Part shown: in pieces, positions 54,977-63,585 of the stretch
Numbering within the stretch: position 1 is the stretch's first letter
Layout: each line of letters opens with the position of its first letter
Assembly: GCA_964655355.1 (NCBI GenBank)
Contig: CAZZMD010000015.1
Coordinates: 17,998-81,997, forward strand
Direction: 5' to 3'
Source: CALGDE01 sp964655355
GTDB lineage: Bacteria; Cyanobacteriota; Cyanobacteriia; CACIAM-69d
DNA: 64,000 nt
Made by a program: the position numbers and the translations under genes
Notes under the pieces: model-generated
Told to the model about the DNA's origin: nothing
The model's database searches: none
What the model saw: the letters and a program-made list of their open reading frames with translations, nothing else

Positions 54977-55288
54977 TTACTCCTCTGTAGAACTGGGCTC
55001 TGTAGAACTGGGCTCTGAAGCACTAGTCTCAGTAGAGCTAGCCTCTGCAGAACTGGGCTCTGAATCGGAAGCACTAGCAGCGGGCGATGCACTCTGCTTA
55101 CGTTGGTGCTCCACCGTCAACAACTGGGACAGCTCATGCTTAAGATGCTTGAACTCGTGGGGCTTCACCTCTTGGCGAATTGAGCGCTTCATCCGCAACT
55201 CAAACAACGCCTGTTTAACGGCAACCACCCGATCCGACAATTCCGCATCGCTGAGCTGACGGACATCCTCAACCTTAGGAAGGGCCAT
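54977..55288 (-). CDS. rpmC: Ribosomal protein uL29 with a repeat-coded acidic tail
   Basis: The first 64 residues are a normal L29 (ALPKVEDVRQLSDAELSDRV, HEFKHLKHELSQLL), enough for the usual helical hairpin at the exit tunnel. A 39-residue tail of Ser, Glu, Ala, Thr and Pro follows, made of five-residue units such as SSTET, SASEP and SSTEP. Five 15-bp DNA units at 54987-55061 encode it. The tail is acidic and disordered, unlike the basic L29 core. An in-frame ATG three codons upstream (55297) is less likely. One base separates it from the rplP stop. Confidence 0.93.
   Translation of the reverse strand: MALPKVEDVRQLSDAELSDRVVAVKQALFELRMKRSIRQEVKPHEFKHLKHELSQLLTVEHQRKQSASPAASASDSEPSSAEASSTETSASEPSSTEPSSTEE
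54987..55061. repeat. 15-bp minisatellite inside rpmC
   Basis: Five abutting 15-mers: two identical GTAGAACTGGGCTCT copies, GAAGCACTAGTCTCA, GTAGAGCTAGCCTCT and GCAGAACTGGGCTCT. Being a multiple of three, copy-number change would keep the frame. Confidence 0.85.
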
Positions 55289-55289
55289 G

Positions 55290-55703
55290 CTATGCATCCT
55301 CCTTGCGAACGAATTGGGTCTTCACGGGCATCTTGAAGGACGCCAAACGAATCGCTTCGCGGGCCACCTCTTCAGACACGCCGTTCATTTCGTACAGCAT
55401 GCGACCGGGCTTGATCACGGCAACCCAGAACTCAGGGGAACCCTTACCGGAACCCATCCGGGTTTCTGCTGCCCGCATGGTGACCGGCTTATCGGGGAAA
55501 ATCCGAATCCAGATTTTTCCGCCCCGGCGGATATAACGGGTCATGGCTCGACGTCCGGCCTCAATTTGGCGAGACGTAATCCAACCACATTCCGTCGCTT
55601 GCAATCCGAAGTCGCCGAAATTCAGCTTGTTCCCTCGGGTTGCCATTCCCCGCATGCGACCCCGGTGGTGCCTGCGGAATTTAGTACGCTTTGGACTTAG
55701 CAT
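55290..55703 (-). CDS. rplP: Ribosomal protein uL16
   Basis: 137 residues: MLSPKRTKFRRHHRGRMRGM, GSGKGSPEFWVAVIKPGRML. A tRNA-contacting protein at the peptidyl-transferase centre. Confidence 0.97.
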   Translation of the reverse strand: MLSPKRTKFRRHHRGRMRGMATRGNKLNFGDFGLQATECGWITSRQIEAGRRAMTRYIRRGGKIWIRIFPDKPVTMRAAETRMGSGKGSPEFWVAVIKPGRMLYEMNGVSEEVAREAIRLASFKMPVKTQFVRKEDA

Positions 55704-55710
55704 TTAAGGT

Positions 55711-56442
55711 CTACCCCTCGTTGGAACGGTCTTCAAACTGCTGACGACGACGCGGTTGGCGACGACGGGGGGGAGCAGTGTTGGGCTTGGAAAGATTTTC
55801 CTGCCCCGGAATGATTTCACCCTTGAATACCCAGATTTTGATGCCCAGGATTCCGTAGATGGTTTTGGCGGTGCGATAGGCGTAGTCGATGTCCGCCCGC
55901 AGGGTATGCAGGGGAACGCGACCTTCGCGGGTCCACTCGCTCCGGGCAATCTCAGCCCCGTTTAACCGGCCGCTGATTTGCACCTTGATGCCCTCAATGC
56001 CGGCCCGCTGGGCCCGTTGAATGGCGTTGCGCACCACCCGACGGAAGGAAACCCGGCGCTCCAACTGTTGAGCGATGTACTCAGCAATCAGAACGGCATC
56101 GGCGTCGACGCGGGCCACTTCCACCACATTGATGCGGATTTGGCGATCGCGACTCCCCAGCAAATCCTGGAGACCGGCGCGCAGGCTTTCAATGCCGCTA
56201 CCACCGCGACCCACAACAACACCGGGGCGAGCGGTATGCACTTCCAGATCAATCTGGTCGGCTTTCCGCTCAATGCGCACCTGGGAGATGCCAGCGCTGT
56301 TGAGGTTCTTATCCACGTAGGCGCGGATTTTGTGATCTTCCTGAAGAAGCTCCGGATAACGGGTTCCTTCGGCAAACCAGCGAGAGCGGTGCTCCTGGGT
56401 AATACCGAGGCGGAAACCTACCGGATTAATTTTCTGTCCCAT
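55711..56442 (-). CDS. rpsC: Ribosomal protein uS3
   Basis: 243 residues: MGQKINPVGFRLGITQEHRS, KH domain with VVGRGGSGIESLR, and GILGIKIWVFKGEI. The basic C-terminal tail (PPRRRQPRRRQQFEDRS) is typical of cyanobacteria. Confidence 0.97.
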   Translation of the reverse strand: MGQKINPVGFRLGITQEHRSRWFAEGTRYPELLQEDHKIRAYVDKNLNSAGISQVRIERKADQIDLEVHTARPGVVVGRGGSGIESLRAGLQDLLGSRDRQIRINVVEVARVDADAVLIAEYIAQQLERRVSFRRVVRNAIQRAQRAGIEGIKVQISGRLNGAEIARSEWTREGRVPLHTLRADIDYAYRTAKTIYGILGIKIWVFKGEIIPGQENLSKPNTAPPRRRQPRRRQQFEDRSNEG

Positions 56443-56486
56443 GTTTTAAGTCCGTGTGTTTATCAGTTCCAGTACTTCTTACTCGC

Positions 56487-56831
56487 CTAGGCAGCCGAAG
56501 CCTCAGCCACTGCCACCGTGATGTGACAGGTCGGCTTGCGGATCTGATACGCACGGCCTTGGGCACGGGGACGGAACCGCTTCAGGGAAGGCCCCTGGTC
56601 CGCAAACGCGGTGCTGACCACCAACGTCCGGGGATCCAAACCTTCGTTATGTTCTGCGTTGGCCACGGCGGACCGCAGCACCTTCAGAACCGGTTCGCAG
56701 GCGCGGTAGGGCATAAACTCCAGAATCACCAGAGCCTCTGCATAACTCCGTCCGCGAATTTGATTCAGCACCCGACGCACCTTCCGAGGGGACATGCGAA
56801 TGTAGCGCGCTGTTGCTTTAATTTCAGACAT
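56487..56831 (-). CDS. rplV: Ribosomal protein uL22
   Basis: 114 residues: ATARYIRMSPRKVRRVLNQI, RPRAQGRAYQIRKPTCHITV. Lines the exit tunnel. Confidence 0.97.
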   Translation of the reverse strand: MSEIKATARYIRMSPRKVRRVLNQIRGRSYAEALVILEFMPYRACEPVLKVLRSAVANAEHNEGLDPRTLVVSTAFADQGPSLKRFRPRAQGRAYQIRKPTCHITVAVAEASAA

Positions 56832-56849
56832 AGCTAATGCTCCTTACGC

Positions 56850-57125
56850 CTACTTCCGGCCCTTCTTATCTCTGATGTGACCGCGGAAGGTACGGGTGGG
56901 AGCGAACTCTCCCAACTTGTGGCCCACCATCTGCTCACTCACGTACACCGGCACATGCTGGCGACCGTTGTGAACGGCGATCGTGTGGCCTACCATCTGC
57001 GGCAGGATTGTCGAGGCACGAGACCAAGTTTTAATGACCTGCTTGTCGCCTTTCGCATTCATTGCCTCGACTTTCTTCAGCAAACTGTCTGCGACAAACG
57101 GTCCTTTTTTCAGTGAACGAGCCAT
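56850..57125 (-). CDS. rpsS: Ribosomal protein uS19
   Basis: 91 residues: MARSLKKGPFVADSLLKKVE, GHKLGEFAPTRTFRGH. Follows rplB after 83 bp. Confidence 0.97.
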   Translation of the reverse strand: MARSLKKGPFVADSLLKKVEAMNAKGDKQVIKTWSRASTILPQMVGHTIAVHNGRQHVPVYVSEQMVGHKLGEFAPTRTFRGHIRDKKGRK

Positions 57126-57208
57126 AAGCGTTTAGTTACACCTAGGGAAGAACAAGATTAAATCGGGCAATTTCGACCCGCGTAAGCCCAACGATTAAGG
57201 ACCGAGCC

Positions 57209-58072
57209 TTAAGCGTTACGTCCACCCCGTCCGCGCTTGGACGTCTTACGACGACGGCGCACAATCAGGGAACTGCTGGCTTTCTTACGCTTGCGGGTCT
57301 TATAACCCAACGTTGGCTTACCCCAGGGGGTAACCGGACCGCTGCGACCAATGGGCGCGCGACCCTCACCACCACCGTGCGGGTGGTCCACCGGGTTCAT
57401 GACGCTACCACGGACCTTGGGACGACGCCCCTTCCAACGGCTGCGACCCGCTTTACCCAAACTCAGGTTGCGAATCTCAGCGTTACCGACGTTACCGATG
57501 GTCGCAAAACACTCTTTGCGAACCATCCGCACCTCAGTCGAAGGCATCTTCAAGGTGACGTAGTCGCCTTCCTTCGCGACCACCTGTGCACCGGCACCGG
57601 CGGACCGAACGATTTGGCCCCCTTTCTTGGCCGTCAGCTCCACATTGTGGACGACGGTACCCAAGGGAACCTCGGACAACGGCATGGCATTACCCACTTC
57701 AATGGGAATACCGGAGCCTGCCTGGACCAGGTCATCGACCTGGAGCCCAGCGGGTGCCAAGATGTAGCGCTTCTCGCCATCCTGGTATTCCACCAGGGCG
57801 ATGCGCGCATTCCGGTTGGGGTCGTACTCAATGGAGATGACCTTGGCGGGAATATTGAGTTTGTTCCGGTGGAAGTCGATTTGACGATACCGGCGCTTGT
57901 GGCCACCACCCCGACGGCGGCTGGTGATTACACCACGGTTGTTGCGACCTTTTTTACGGTGGTGCCCCTTAGTCAGGGACTTTTCTGGCTTACCGCGAGT
58001 AATTTCCGCGAAGTCAGAAACCGTCGCCTGTCGGGTACTTGGCGTATATGGCCGATAAGAACGAATGCCCAT
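57209..58072 (-). CDS. rplB: Ribosomal protein uL2
   Basis: 287 residues: MGIRSYRPYTPSTRQATVSD, VMNPVDHPHGGGEGRAPIGR with the conserved His, and basic C-terminus. Binds 23S rRNA near the peptidyl-transferase centre. Confidence 0.97.
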   Translation of the reverse strand: MGIRSYRPYTPSTRQATVSDFAEITRGKPEKSLTKGHHRKKGRNNRGVITSRRRGGGHKRRYRQIDFHRNKLNIPAKVISIEYDPNRNARIALVEYQDGEKRYILAPAGLQVDDLVQAGSGIPIEVGNAMPLSEVPLGTVVHNVELTAKKGGQIVRSAGAGAQVVAKEGDYVTLKMPSTEVRMVRKECFATIGNVGNAEIRNLSLGKAGRSRWKGRRPKVRGSVMNPVDHPHGGGEGRAPIGRSGPVTPWGKPTLGYKTRKRKKASSSLIVRRRRKTSKRGRGGRNA

Positions 58073-58092
58073 AATTAGCTATCCTTGCAAAC

Positions 58093-58410
58093 CTAAACTT
58101 CGGGGAATAACTCGATGGAACTGCCCTCAGCCAAGGTGACGACGGCACGCTTGTAATGGGCACGGTGACCGATGAATTGACCAACCCGGCGCTTTTTCTG
58201 GGGCGGGTTAAAGGAATTCACCTTGATGACTTTGACGTCAAACAGTTGCTCGATCGCCGCTTTGATGTCGGTCTTGGTGGCCTTGGGGGCTACCTCGAAC
58301 ACATACTTATTGAATTCCAGTTGTTGGGTCGCCTTCTCGGTGATGATGGGGCGGCGGATAATATCCGCTAACTGGCGGGCATCTAAGCGAGTTTTGGTTT
58401 TAAGCGACAC
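58093..58410 (-). CDS. rplW: Ribosomal protein uL23
   Basis: 105 residues from GTG 58410: SLKTKTRLDARQLADIIRRP, ITEKATQQLEFNKYVFEV. It overlaps the rplD stop by 11 bases, so coupling is likely; the longer ORF to 58500 lies in rplD. Confidence 0.94.
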   Translation of the reverse strand: MSLKTKTRLDARQLADIIRRPIITEKATQQLEFNKYVFEVAPKATKTDIKAAIEQLFDVKVIKVNSFNPPQKKRRVGQFIGHRAHYKRAVVTLAEGSSIELFPEV

Positions 58411-59035
58411 CGTATACCTCCTGGATCTTCGCGATCGCACTAGCCGTGGCAACAACCTGATCCGCGTGGAGCAAATCGTACACGTTGAGCTGGTCGGCAA
58501 TGAGAACCTTCAGGTTCGGAACATTCCGAGAGGACAGATAAATCTTCTCGTCACGCTCCCCGAGCACCAACAACACTTTGGAGTCCGCGCTGACGCCCCA
58601 CCGCTCCAGAGCCGCCAACAAAACTTTGGTCTTCGGCTTCTCCAACTCAGTGGCGAAATCTTCGACCACCACCAATTCCTCAGACCGGCTTTGGAACGCC
58701 GTTGCCAGGGCAATCTTGCGCTCCTTCTTGTTCATCTTGATGGAGTAATCCCGAGGCTGAGGCCCAAAGATGACACCACCACCCCGCCAGAGGGGAGACC
58801 GGATCGAACCCGCACGGGCGCGACCAGTACCCTTCTGACGCCAGGGCTTACGGCCACCACCGCGCACTTCAGACCGAGTCTTCGCTTTCGCGGTGCCTTG
58901 GCGAGCGTTGGCCAATTGACGAACCAGTGCCCGGTGAACCACGTGACTCGCGGTTTCTTCGCGGGCAACTTTTAAATTGAATTCAGCCTTTCCGGCGTCT
59001 CCGCCATCCCAGCTTTTAACGATGCAGTTAACCAT
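58400..59035 (-). CDS. rplD: Ribosomal protein uL4
   Basis: 211 residues from ATG 59035, with GGAG six bases upstream: MVNCIVKSWDGGDAGKAEFN, GGGRKPWRQKGTGRARAGS. ATG 59047 would add four residues. Confidence 0.95.
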   Translation of the reverse strand: MVNCIVKSWDGGDAGKAEFNLKVAREETASHVVHRALVRQLANARQGTAKAKTRSEVRGGGRKPWRQKGTGRARAGSIRSPLWRGGGVIFGPQPRDYSIKMNKKERKIALATAFQSRSEELVVVEDFATELEKPKTKVLLAALERWGVSADSKVLLVLGERDEKIYLSSRNVPNLKVLIADQLNVYDLLHADQVVATASAIAKIQEVYGVA

Positions 59036-59091
59036 GTTCCACTCCATTAGCGGCGGGTCTGCCGTCGGGGCACAACCCTAACCGTTGGGCT

Positions 59092-59733
59092 CTATCCTTT
59101 ACGACCAACCAGATTTGCGGGCACGATGCTCAACAAGTTGCCGCTCTTGCCAGGGACTGCGCCCTTAATCAGCAACAGGTTTTTCTCAGCATCCACGCGA
59201 ACCACCTGTAGCTTGCGAATGGTTTTCCGCACAGCACCCATATGACCCGCCATCCGCTTACCGGGGTAGACCCGACCGGGGGTGGTACCGGCACCGATGG
59301 AACCGGGAGCACGGTGGTTCTTAGAACCGTGGGACATCGGTCCCCGTTGGAAGTTGTGGCGCTTTTGGTAACCGGCGAAACCGCGACCAATGCTAATACC
59401 AGCAACGTCTACCACCTGACCTTCCTCAAAGATGTCGGCAGTGATGGCTTGACCCAACTCATAGGTGGAAACATCGTCGAGGCGATATTCCCGCAAATGA
59501 CGCAGAAGATTGCCGCCGGACTTCGCGAGGTGACCCCGTTCCGCCTTCGATAGCTTTTTCTCAGCCACTTCGTCGAAGCCAATTTGAACGGAGGTATAAC
59601 CATCCGTCTCTTTGGTTTTGAGTTGGGTGACGGTGCAGGGACCCGCTTGGACGACCGTGACGGGAATGGCCCGACCCGTGTCATCAAAAACTTGGGTCAT
59701 GCCCAATTTAGTTCCGAGAATGCCAAGAGACAT
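59092..59733 (-). CDS. rplC: Ribosomal protein uL3
   Basis: First gene of the block, 213 residues: SLGILGTKLGMTQVFDDTGR, GISIGRGFAGYQKRHNFQRG. Preceded by a structured leader (59766-59817). Confidence 0.97.
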   Translation of the reverse strand: MSLGILGTKLGMTQVFDDTGRAIPVTVVQAGPCTVTQLKTKETDGYTSVQIGFDEVAEKKLSKAERGHLAKSGGNLLRHLREYRLDDVSTYELGQAITADIFEEGQVVDVAGISIGRGFAGYQKRHNFQRGPMSHGSKNHRAPGSIGAGTTPGRVYPGKRMAGHMGAVRKTIRKLQVVRVDAEKNLLLIKGAVPGKSGNLLSIVPANLVGRKG

Positions 59734-60271
59734 GGAACTCTCTCCTTGTTTGCGTTTGAAGTTAAGGCGTTGCGGTCTGAGTTGTCAGCCTGAATTGCCA
59801 GACAAACAGACAACGCCTGAGGGATTCCCGTTCACTTGCAGCAAACCACTCAATGCTGACTGCGCCCTCCCGCTCGGGGAGAGTGCGAACCCGCTAGGGC
59901 CAGCATGTTTTGCGATCGCTATAGCAAGCTGTTGGAAAGCTTGGTCGCTGTAACTTTGCTAGGTATCTAGAAATACAGCTTTTGCGCCCAGACTTAAGCA
60001 ATGATCCTGTTGTGCAAGGGGTTGCCTTCAAGAGATCTGCTCAGTATCTGTCATCGGAATCCATGTCTCGTACCATTAGCTGGCAGCGATTCCGAATTTC
60101 GGCGACGATTTACAATAGTAGAGACAGATTGACCAAATGTCCAATTTATTTTGATCTATTTTTTGGGGATCTCTAGGAAGCCTTTGACGGGAGACTGAGC
60201 GATCGCCTCAAGCCCAGTCCCCACAAGGATCAGCAGCACTTTCGGTAAGTGTCTCAACAGTCCCCGAGCGA
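59734..60271. promoter_or_regulatory. 538-bp region upstream of rplC, with leader hairpin
   Basis: It should hold the promoter and 5' leader of the ribosomal block. A long inverted repeat lies 33-84 bases upstream of rplC: GGCGTTG-cgg-TCTG (59766-59779) pairs with CAGACAACGCC (59807-59817), leaving a 3-base bulge. No gene is supported; the 64-codon ORF at 59982-60176 looks random. No sharp -35/-10 pair was identified. Confidence 0.55.
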
Positions 60272-62431
60272 CTAGCCTTTAACAATCAAACTAAAGTCCC
60301 CAAGGATATTGGCTTGGTTGCGCAGCAGACCTAAGAGATTCAAGCGATTTTTCTGAATGGCGGGGTCATCCGCCATCACCATCACGCTATGCTCACCGTC
60401 GAAGAAGTCGGTGACGATGGGGGCAAGGGATTGCAGCGCTTCGACGACCTTGTCGTAGTTTTGACTGGCGCGGGCGTCTTGAACCATTGGCACTAGGGAT
60501 TGCAGGCGATCGCACAGGGCATTTTCCGAGGGCTGTTCAAATTTCGCGGGATCTACGCAGGTACTGGGATCAAGCACATCCCCCGCCAAATCTCCTTTCT
60601 TTGCCAATTTCGCTGCCCGGTTGATCGTTGCGTAAATTTCCTGCAAGCGCCCATCCCCCCGCAGGGTCTGTAGGAACTGCGCGCGAACCAGGGTATCCAG
60701 GGGATTTTGCAATGCCCGCTGGAGACTGTCGCGATCGCCCTCCAAATCGCCTAGGACGCTATTCACCAGGTCATAGTCAATATTTTGCTCTTCTTGCAAT
60801 AGGGTTTGGAAACGCTGCCCAAAGAAGTTTTTCACCTGGTCCACCGCGTCACCATTTTCGGGAGCATCGCCAATGGCTGCCTCGGTCAATTCCGCCAGGT
60901 CCAGATTGTATTCCGCATCCCACAGGATATTGACGATCGCATTGGCCGCCCGACGCAATGCAAAGGGATCGGAGGAACCGCTCGGGATAATGCCGATGCC
61001 AAAGAGGGCGGTCAGGGTATCCAGGCGATCGCTCAGGGCTGCAATCCGACCAGCTTCACTTTGGGGCAGGGCATCGCCCGCGCCCTTCGGTAAATAATGT
61101 TCTCCAATGGCGATCGCCACTGCTTCTTCTTCACCACCCGCGCGAGCATATTTTTCACCCATGATCCCCTGGAGTTCCGGGAATTCCTTGACCATTTGGG
61201 TCACCAGGTCCGCCTTGGCGAGCTTGACGGCGCGCAGAGCAATGGTTTTGTTGTCGCCAGTGATATTGAGGCGATCGCACAGCAATTCCGCCAACGCCAC
61301 CATGCGATCGACCTTCTTTGCCATGGAGCCCAACTTATCCTGGAAGGTAACCTTTTCCAGTTCCGCCAAATAGGTTTCCAGGGACTGTTTGAGGTCCGCA
61401 TCGTAGAAGAATTGACCATCGTTTAGGCGCGCCCGAATCACCCGACCATTACCGGCAGCGATGATATCCGACTTGGCGGGATCACCATTGGAAATAGCCA
61501 CAAAATTAGGCAGCAGTTTGGCGGGATTATCCTTTTCCGCCACCGCAAAATACCGCTGGTGGGTCACCATCACCGTGATAATCACCTCCGGCGGCAGCTC
61601 CAAAAACTCATCGTCGAACTTGCCGATCACCGCCGTGGGGAATTCCGTCAGATCGCGCACTTCCGCCAGCAGGTCCCCATCAATTTCAATGGTGCCGCCC
61701 AATTCAGCTTCCGCCGCCTTAATTTGCTCGACAATTAAGCCCTCACGCTCCTGGGGAGACACCAATACCGATGCCGATCGCAGCCCGTCCACATAATTCG
61801 TCGCCGTAGAAAAAGAAATCGGCTCCGGATGTAGAACTCGATGCCCCTGGGAATGGCGATCGCTCGTCACCGTCAATTCTTCACGACCATCAGCCGCCGC
61901 TCGCACCGTCAGAGCCACCGGCACCACCTGGTCCTCCAACAGCGCCACCAACCAGCGAATCGGGCGAGGGAATCGCAACTCCCCATCCCGCCAACGCATA
62001 AACCGCTTGCCTTCCAAATCCAAAACCCACTGGGGCGCCAACTCCTGCAACAGCTCCGCCGTCGTCCGCCCCGCCAAAAAATGCTTCAGAAAAACAAATT
62101 CTCCCTTCTCCGTCGGACGTACCTCTAGGGCATCTGGCGTCGCCCCATATTTTTTGGCAAACCCGATCGCCGCCTTCGTGGGTTCCCCATCCCGAAACGC
62201 CGCCTTTGCCGGTGGTCCCTTAATCTCCTCGTCCTTATCCGGCTGCCGCTCCGGCAACCCCTCAATCAACACCGCCAACCGTCGAGGCGTCCCGAAATAC
62301 TGAATCGACTCCACCGCCAAATTCGCTTCCTTAAGACTCTCAGGAATCAACGTTTTCCACTGGGCGATCGCCTGAGCGACAAAACTAGCGGGGAGTTCTT
62401 CGGTACCGACTTCAAACAAAAATGCGGGCAT
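60272..62431 (-). CDS. glyS: Glycyl-tRNA synthetase beta subunit
   Basis: The 719-residue beta chain of the alpha2-beta2 bacterial glycyl-tRNA synthetase; it binds tRNA and is required for charging. MPAFLFEVGTEELPASFVAQ, FGTPRRLAVLIEGLP and ITVMVTHQRYFAV are family signatures; the C-terminal anticodon-binding region ends VMADDPAIQKNRLNLLGLLR. The alpha subunit is not in the window. Confidence 0.97.
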   Translation of the reverse strand: MPAFLFEVGTEELPASFVAQAIAQWKTLIPESLKEANLAVESIQYFGTPRRLAVLIEGLPERQPDKDEEIKGPPAKAAFRDGEPTKAAIGFAKKYGATPDALEVRPTEKGEFVFLKHFLAGRTTAELLQELAPQWVLDLEGKRFMRWRDGELRFPRPIRWLVALLEDQVVPVALTVRAAADGREELTVTSDRHSQGHRVLHPEPISFSTATNYVDGLRSASVLVSPQEREGLIVEQIKAAEAELGGTIEIDGDLLAEVRDLTEFPTAVIGKFDDEFLELPPEVIITVMVTHQRYFAVAEKDNPAKLLPNFVAISNGDPAKSDIIAAGNGRVIRARLNDGQFFYDADLKQSLETYLAELEKVTFQDKLGSMAKKVDRMVALAELLCDRLNITGDNKTIALRAVKLAKADLVTQMVKEFPELQGIMGEKYARAGGEEEAVAIAIGEHYLPKGAGDALPQSEAGRIAALSDRLDTLTALFGIGIIPSGSSDPFALRRAANAIVNILWDAEYNLDLAELTEAAIGDAPENGDAVDQVKNFFGQRFQTLLQEEQNIDYDLVNSVLGDLEGDRDSLQRALQNPLDTLVRAQFLQTLRGDGRLQEIYATINRAAKLAKKGDLAGDVLDPSTCVDPAKFEQPSENALCDRLQSLVPMVQDARASQNYDKVVEALQSLAPIVTDFFDGEHSVMVMADDPAIQKNRLNLLGLLRNQANILGDFSLIVKG

Positions 62432-62591
62432 GGGCTAGGGAGGGGGGCTAGGGCAAATCCAAGCCACCAGATTTTTCAAAAACGACGTTAATCAGTTTAA
62501 AGGAGTTTCGGAACGCCCCATCCCAAAAGCACCAGAATGAACAATTCTGCTCACTCGTTGCCTGATCCCAGAACATTACCACCGCGCATCA

Positions 62592-62903
62592 TTAACCGTG
62601 CTGGCGTTTTGGAATTCTTCGGCAGAAGAGCTCGAGAGTTGTAACGTGTTGCACTTTAGTAACTAAATTTCCAGCATCCGTGCGGCCGCTCAGTATAACC
62701 AAGCATGCTTCCAACGGATTAATGCCATCTGGATCAACAATCACCTCGCTTTCACCCTGAAAATAGCAGAAGGCCATTTCGTAGTCCTTCTCTTCTGTTA
62801 ACTTGTTTACAGACCTAAGATAGGCATTCAAGTGCTCACATACTGAAGCCGCATTTTGCACCTGAGCAGCCTTGACTATAGGTTCAACAACGGCATCGCT
62901 CAT
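62592..62903 (-). CDS. Small protein of unknown function
   Basis: A 103-residue soluble protein with no recognised domain: helical N-terminal half (VVEPIVKAAQVQNAASVCEH), then FCYFQGESEVIVDPDGINPL and VTTLELFCRRIP. Its codons are less GC-rich than its neighbours' and it lacks HIP1 sites, so a more recent origin is possible. Confidence 0.65.
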   Translation of the reverse strand: MSDAVVEPIVKAAQVQNAASVCEHLNAYLRSVNKLTEEKDYEMAFCYFQGESEVIVDPDGINPLEACLVILSGRTDAGNLVTKVQHVTTLELFCRRIPKRQHG

Positions 62904-62994
62904 CGATCTACCTCACCAAAATTGAATCATGTACAGATTCTAGCAAAGCAAACTAGAAAGAGAGGATCCAGAGCAATATAGACTTCTCACTCAA

Positions 62995-63561
62995 TCATTC
63001 CTGCCAATGCTGAGGTTCATTGAGGGCATCCGCGCAAATTACCTTGCCCGATCGCAATTCCGCAGCCCCAGGTTTAATTTCTCGCAGCATCCAGGCGTCT
63101 GCATCTTTTTCGGGGACGGGATAGGTGGGCTCAAATCCCTGTTGTCCCGCTGGGGAAAAGCCATGCCGGGGATAGTAGCTGGGATAGCCCAACAGAAAAG
63201 CTAACTCGACTCCCAATGCCGTTAATTGTTGGACAGCCCCTTCAATCAGTTGTCCACCAATGCCCTGTTTTTGATAAGTGGGATGGACGCAGAGGGGAGC
63301 CAGCATGGTGATGGATTCTGAGCGATCGCCCCCGTCCAACCAAGCGTTGGAAAACAAGATATATCCCACAATCTCTTCACCGCGATCGCCTTGAAGGGTC
63401 GCCACCAGCGATACAACCGGCTGGGCAGTGGGATCCTTGATCAGGTCATTCACCAAATCGACAATGATGGTCCCCTCCTCCGGAAAGGCAGCCAGGATGA
63501 CCTGAGCGATCGCCCCATAATCCGCCGACTCAGCCGCTCGAATCGTTACGCTTTGAGCCAT
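62995..63561 (-). CDS. GNAT family N-acetyltransferase
   Basis: 188 residues with the acetyl-CoA motif A (LCVHPTYQKQGIGGQLIEGA) and LLGYPSYYPRHGFSPA, typical of the YhbS-like GNATs. Substrate unknown. A 24-bp gap separates it from the next gene upstream. Confidence 0.9.
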   Translation of the reverse strand: MAQSVTIRAAESADYGAIAQVILAAFPEEGTIIVDLVNDLIKDPTAQPVVSLVATLQGDRGEEIVGYILFSNAWLDGGDRSESITMLAPLCVHPTYQKQGIGGQLIEGAVQQLTALGVELAFLLGYPSYYPRHGFSPAGQQGFEPTYPVPEKDADAWMLREIKPGAAELRSGKVICADALNEPQHWQE

Positions 63562-63585
63562 GGTCCTAATTTCCCCAACTCTCTC

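Noticed and set aside
59982..60176. 64-codon plus-strand ORF in the rplC upstream region
   Set aside because: No ribosome-binding site, no known motif, and it lies in the likely promoter region.
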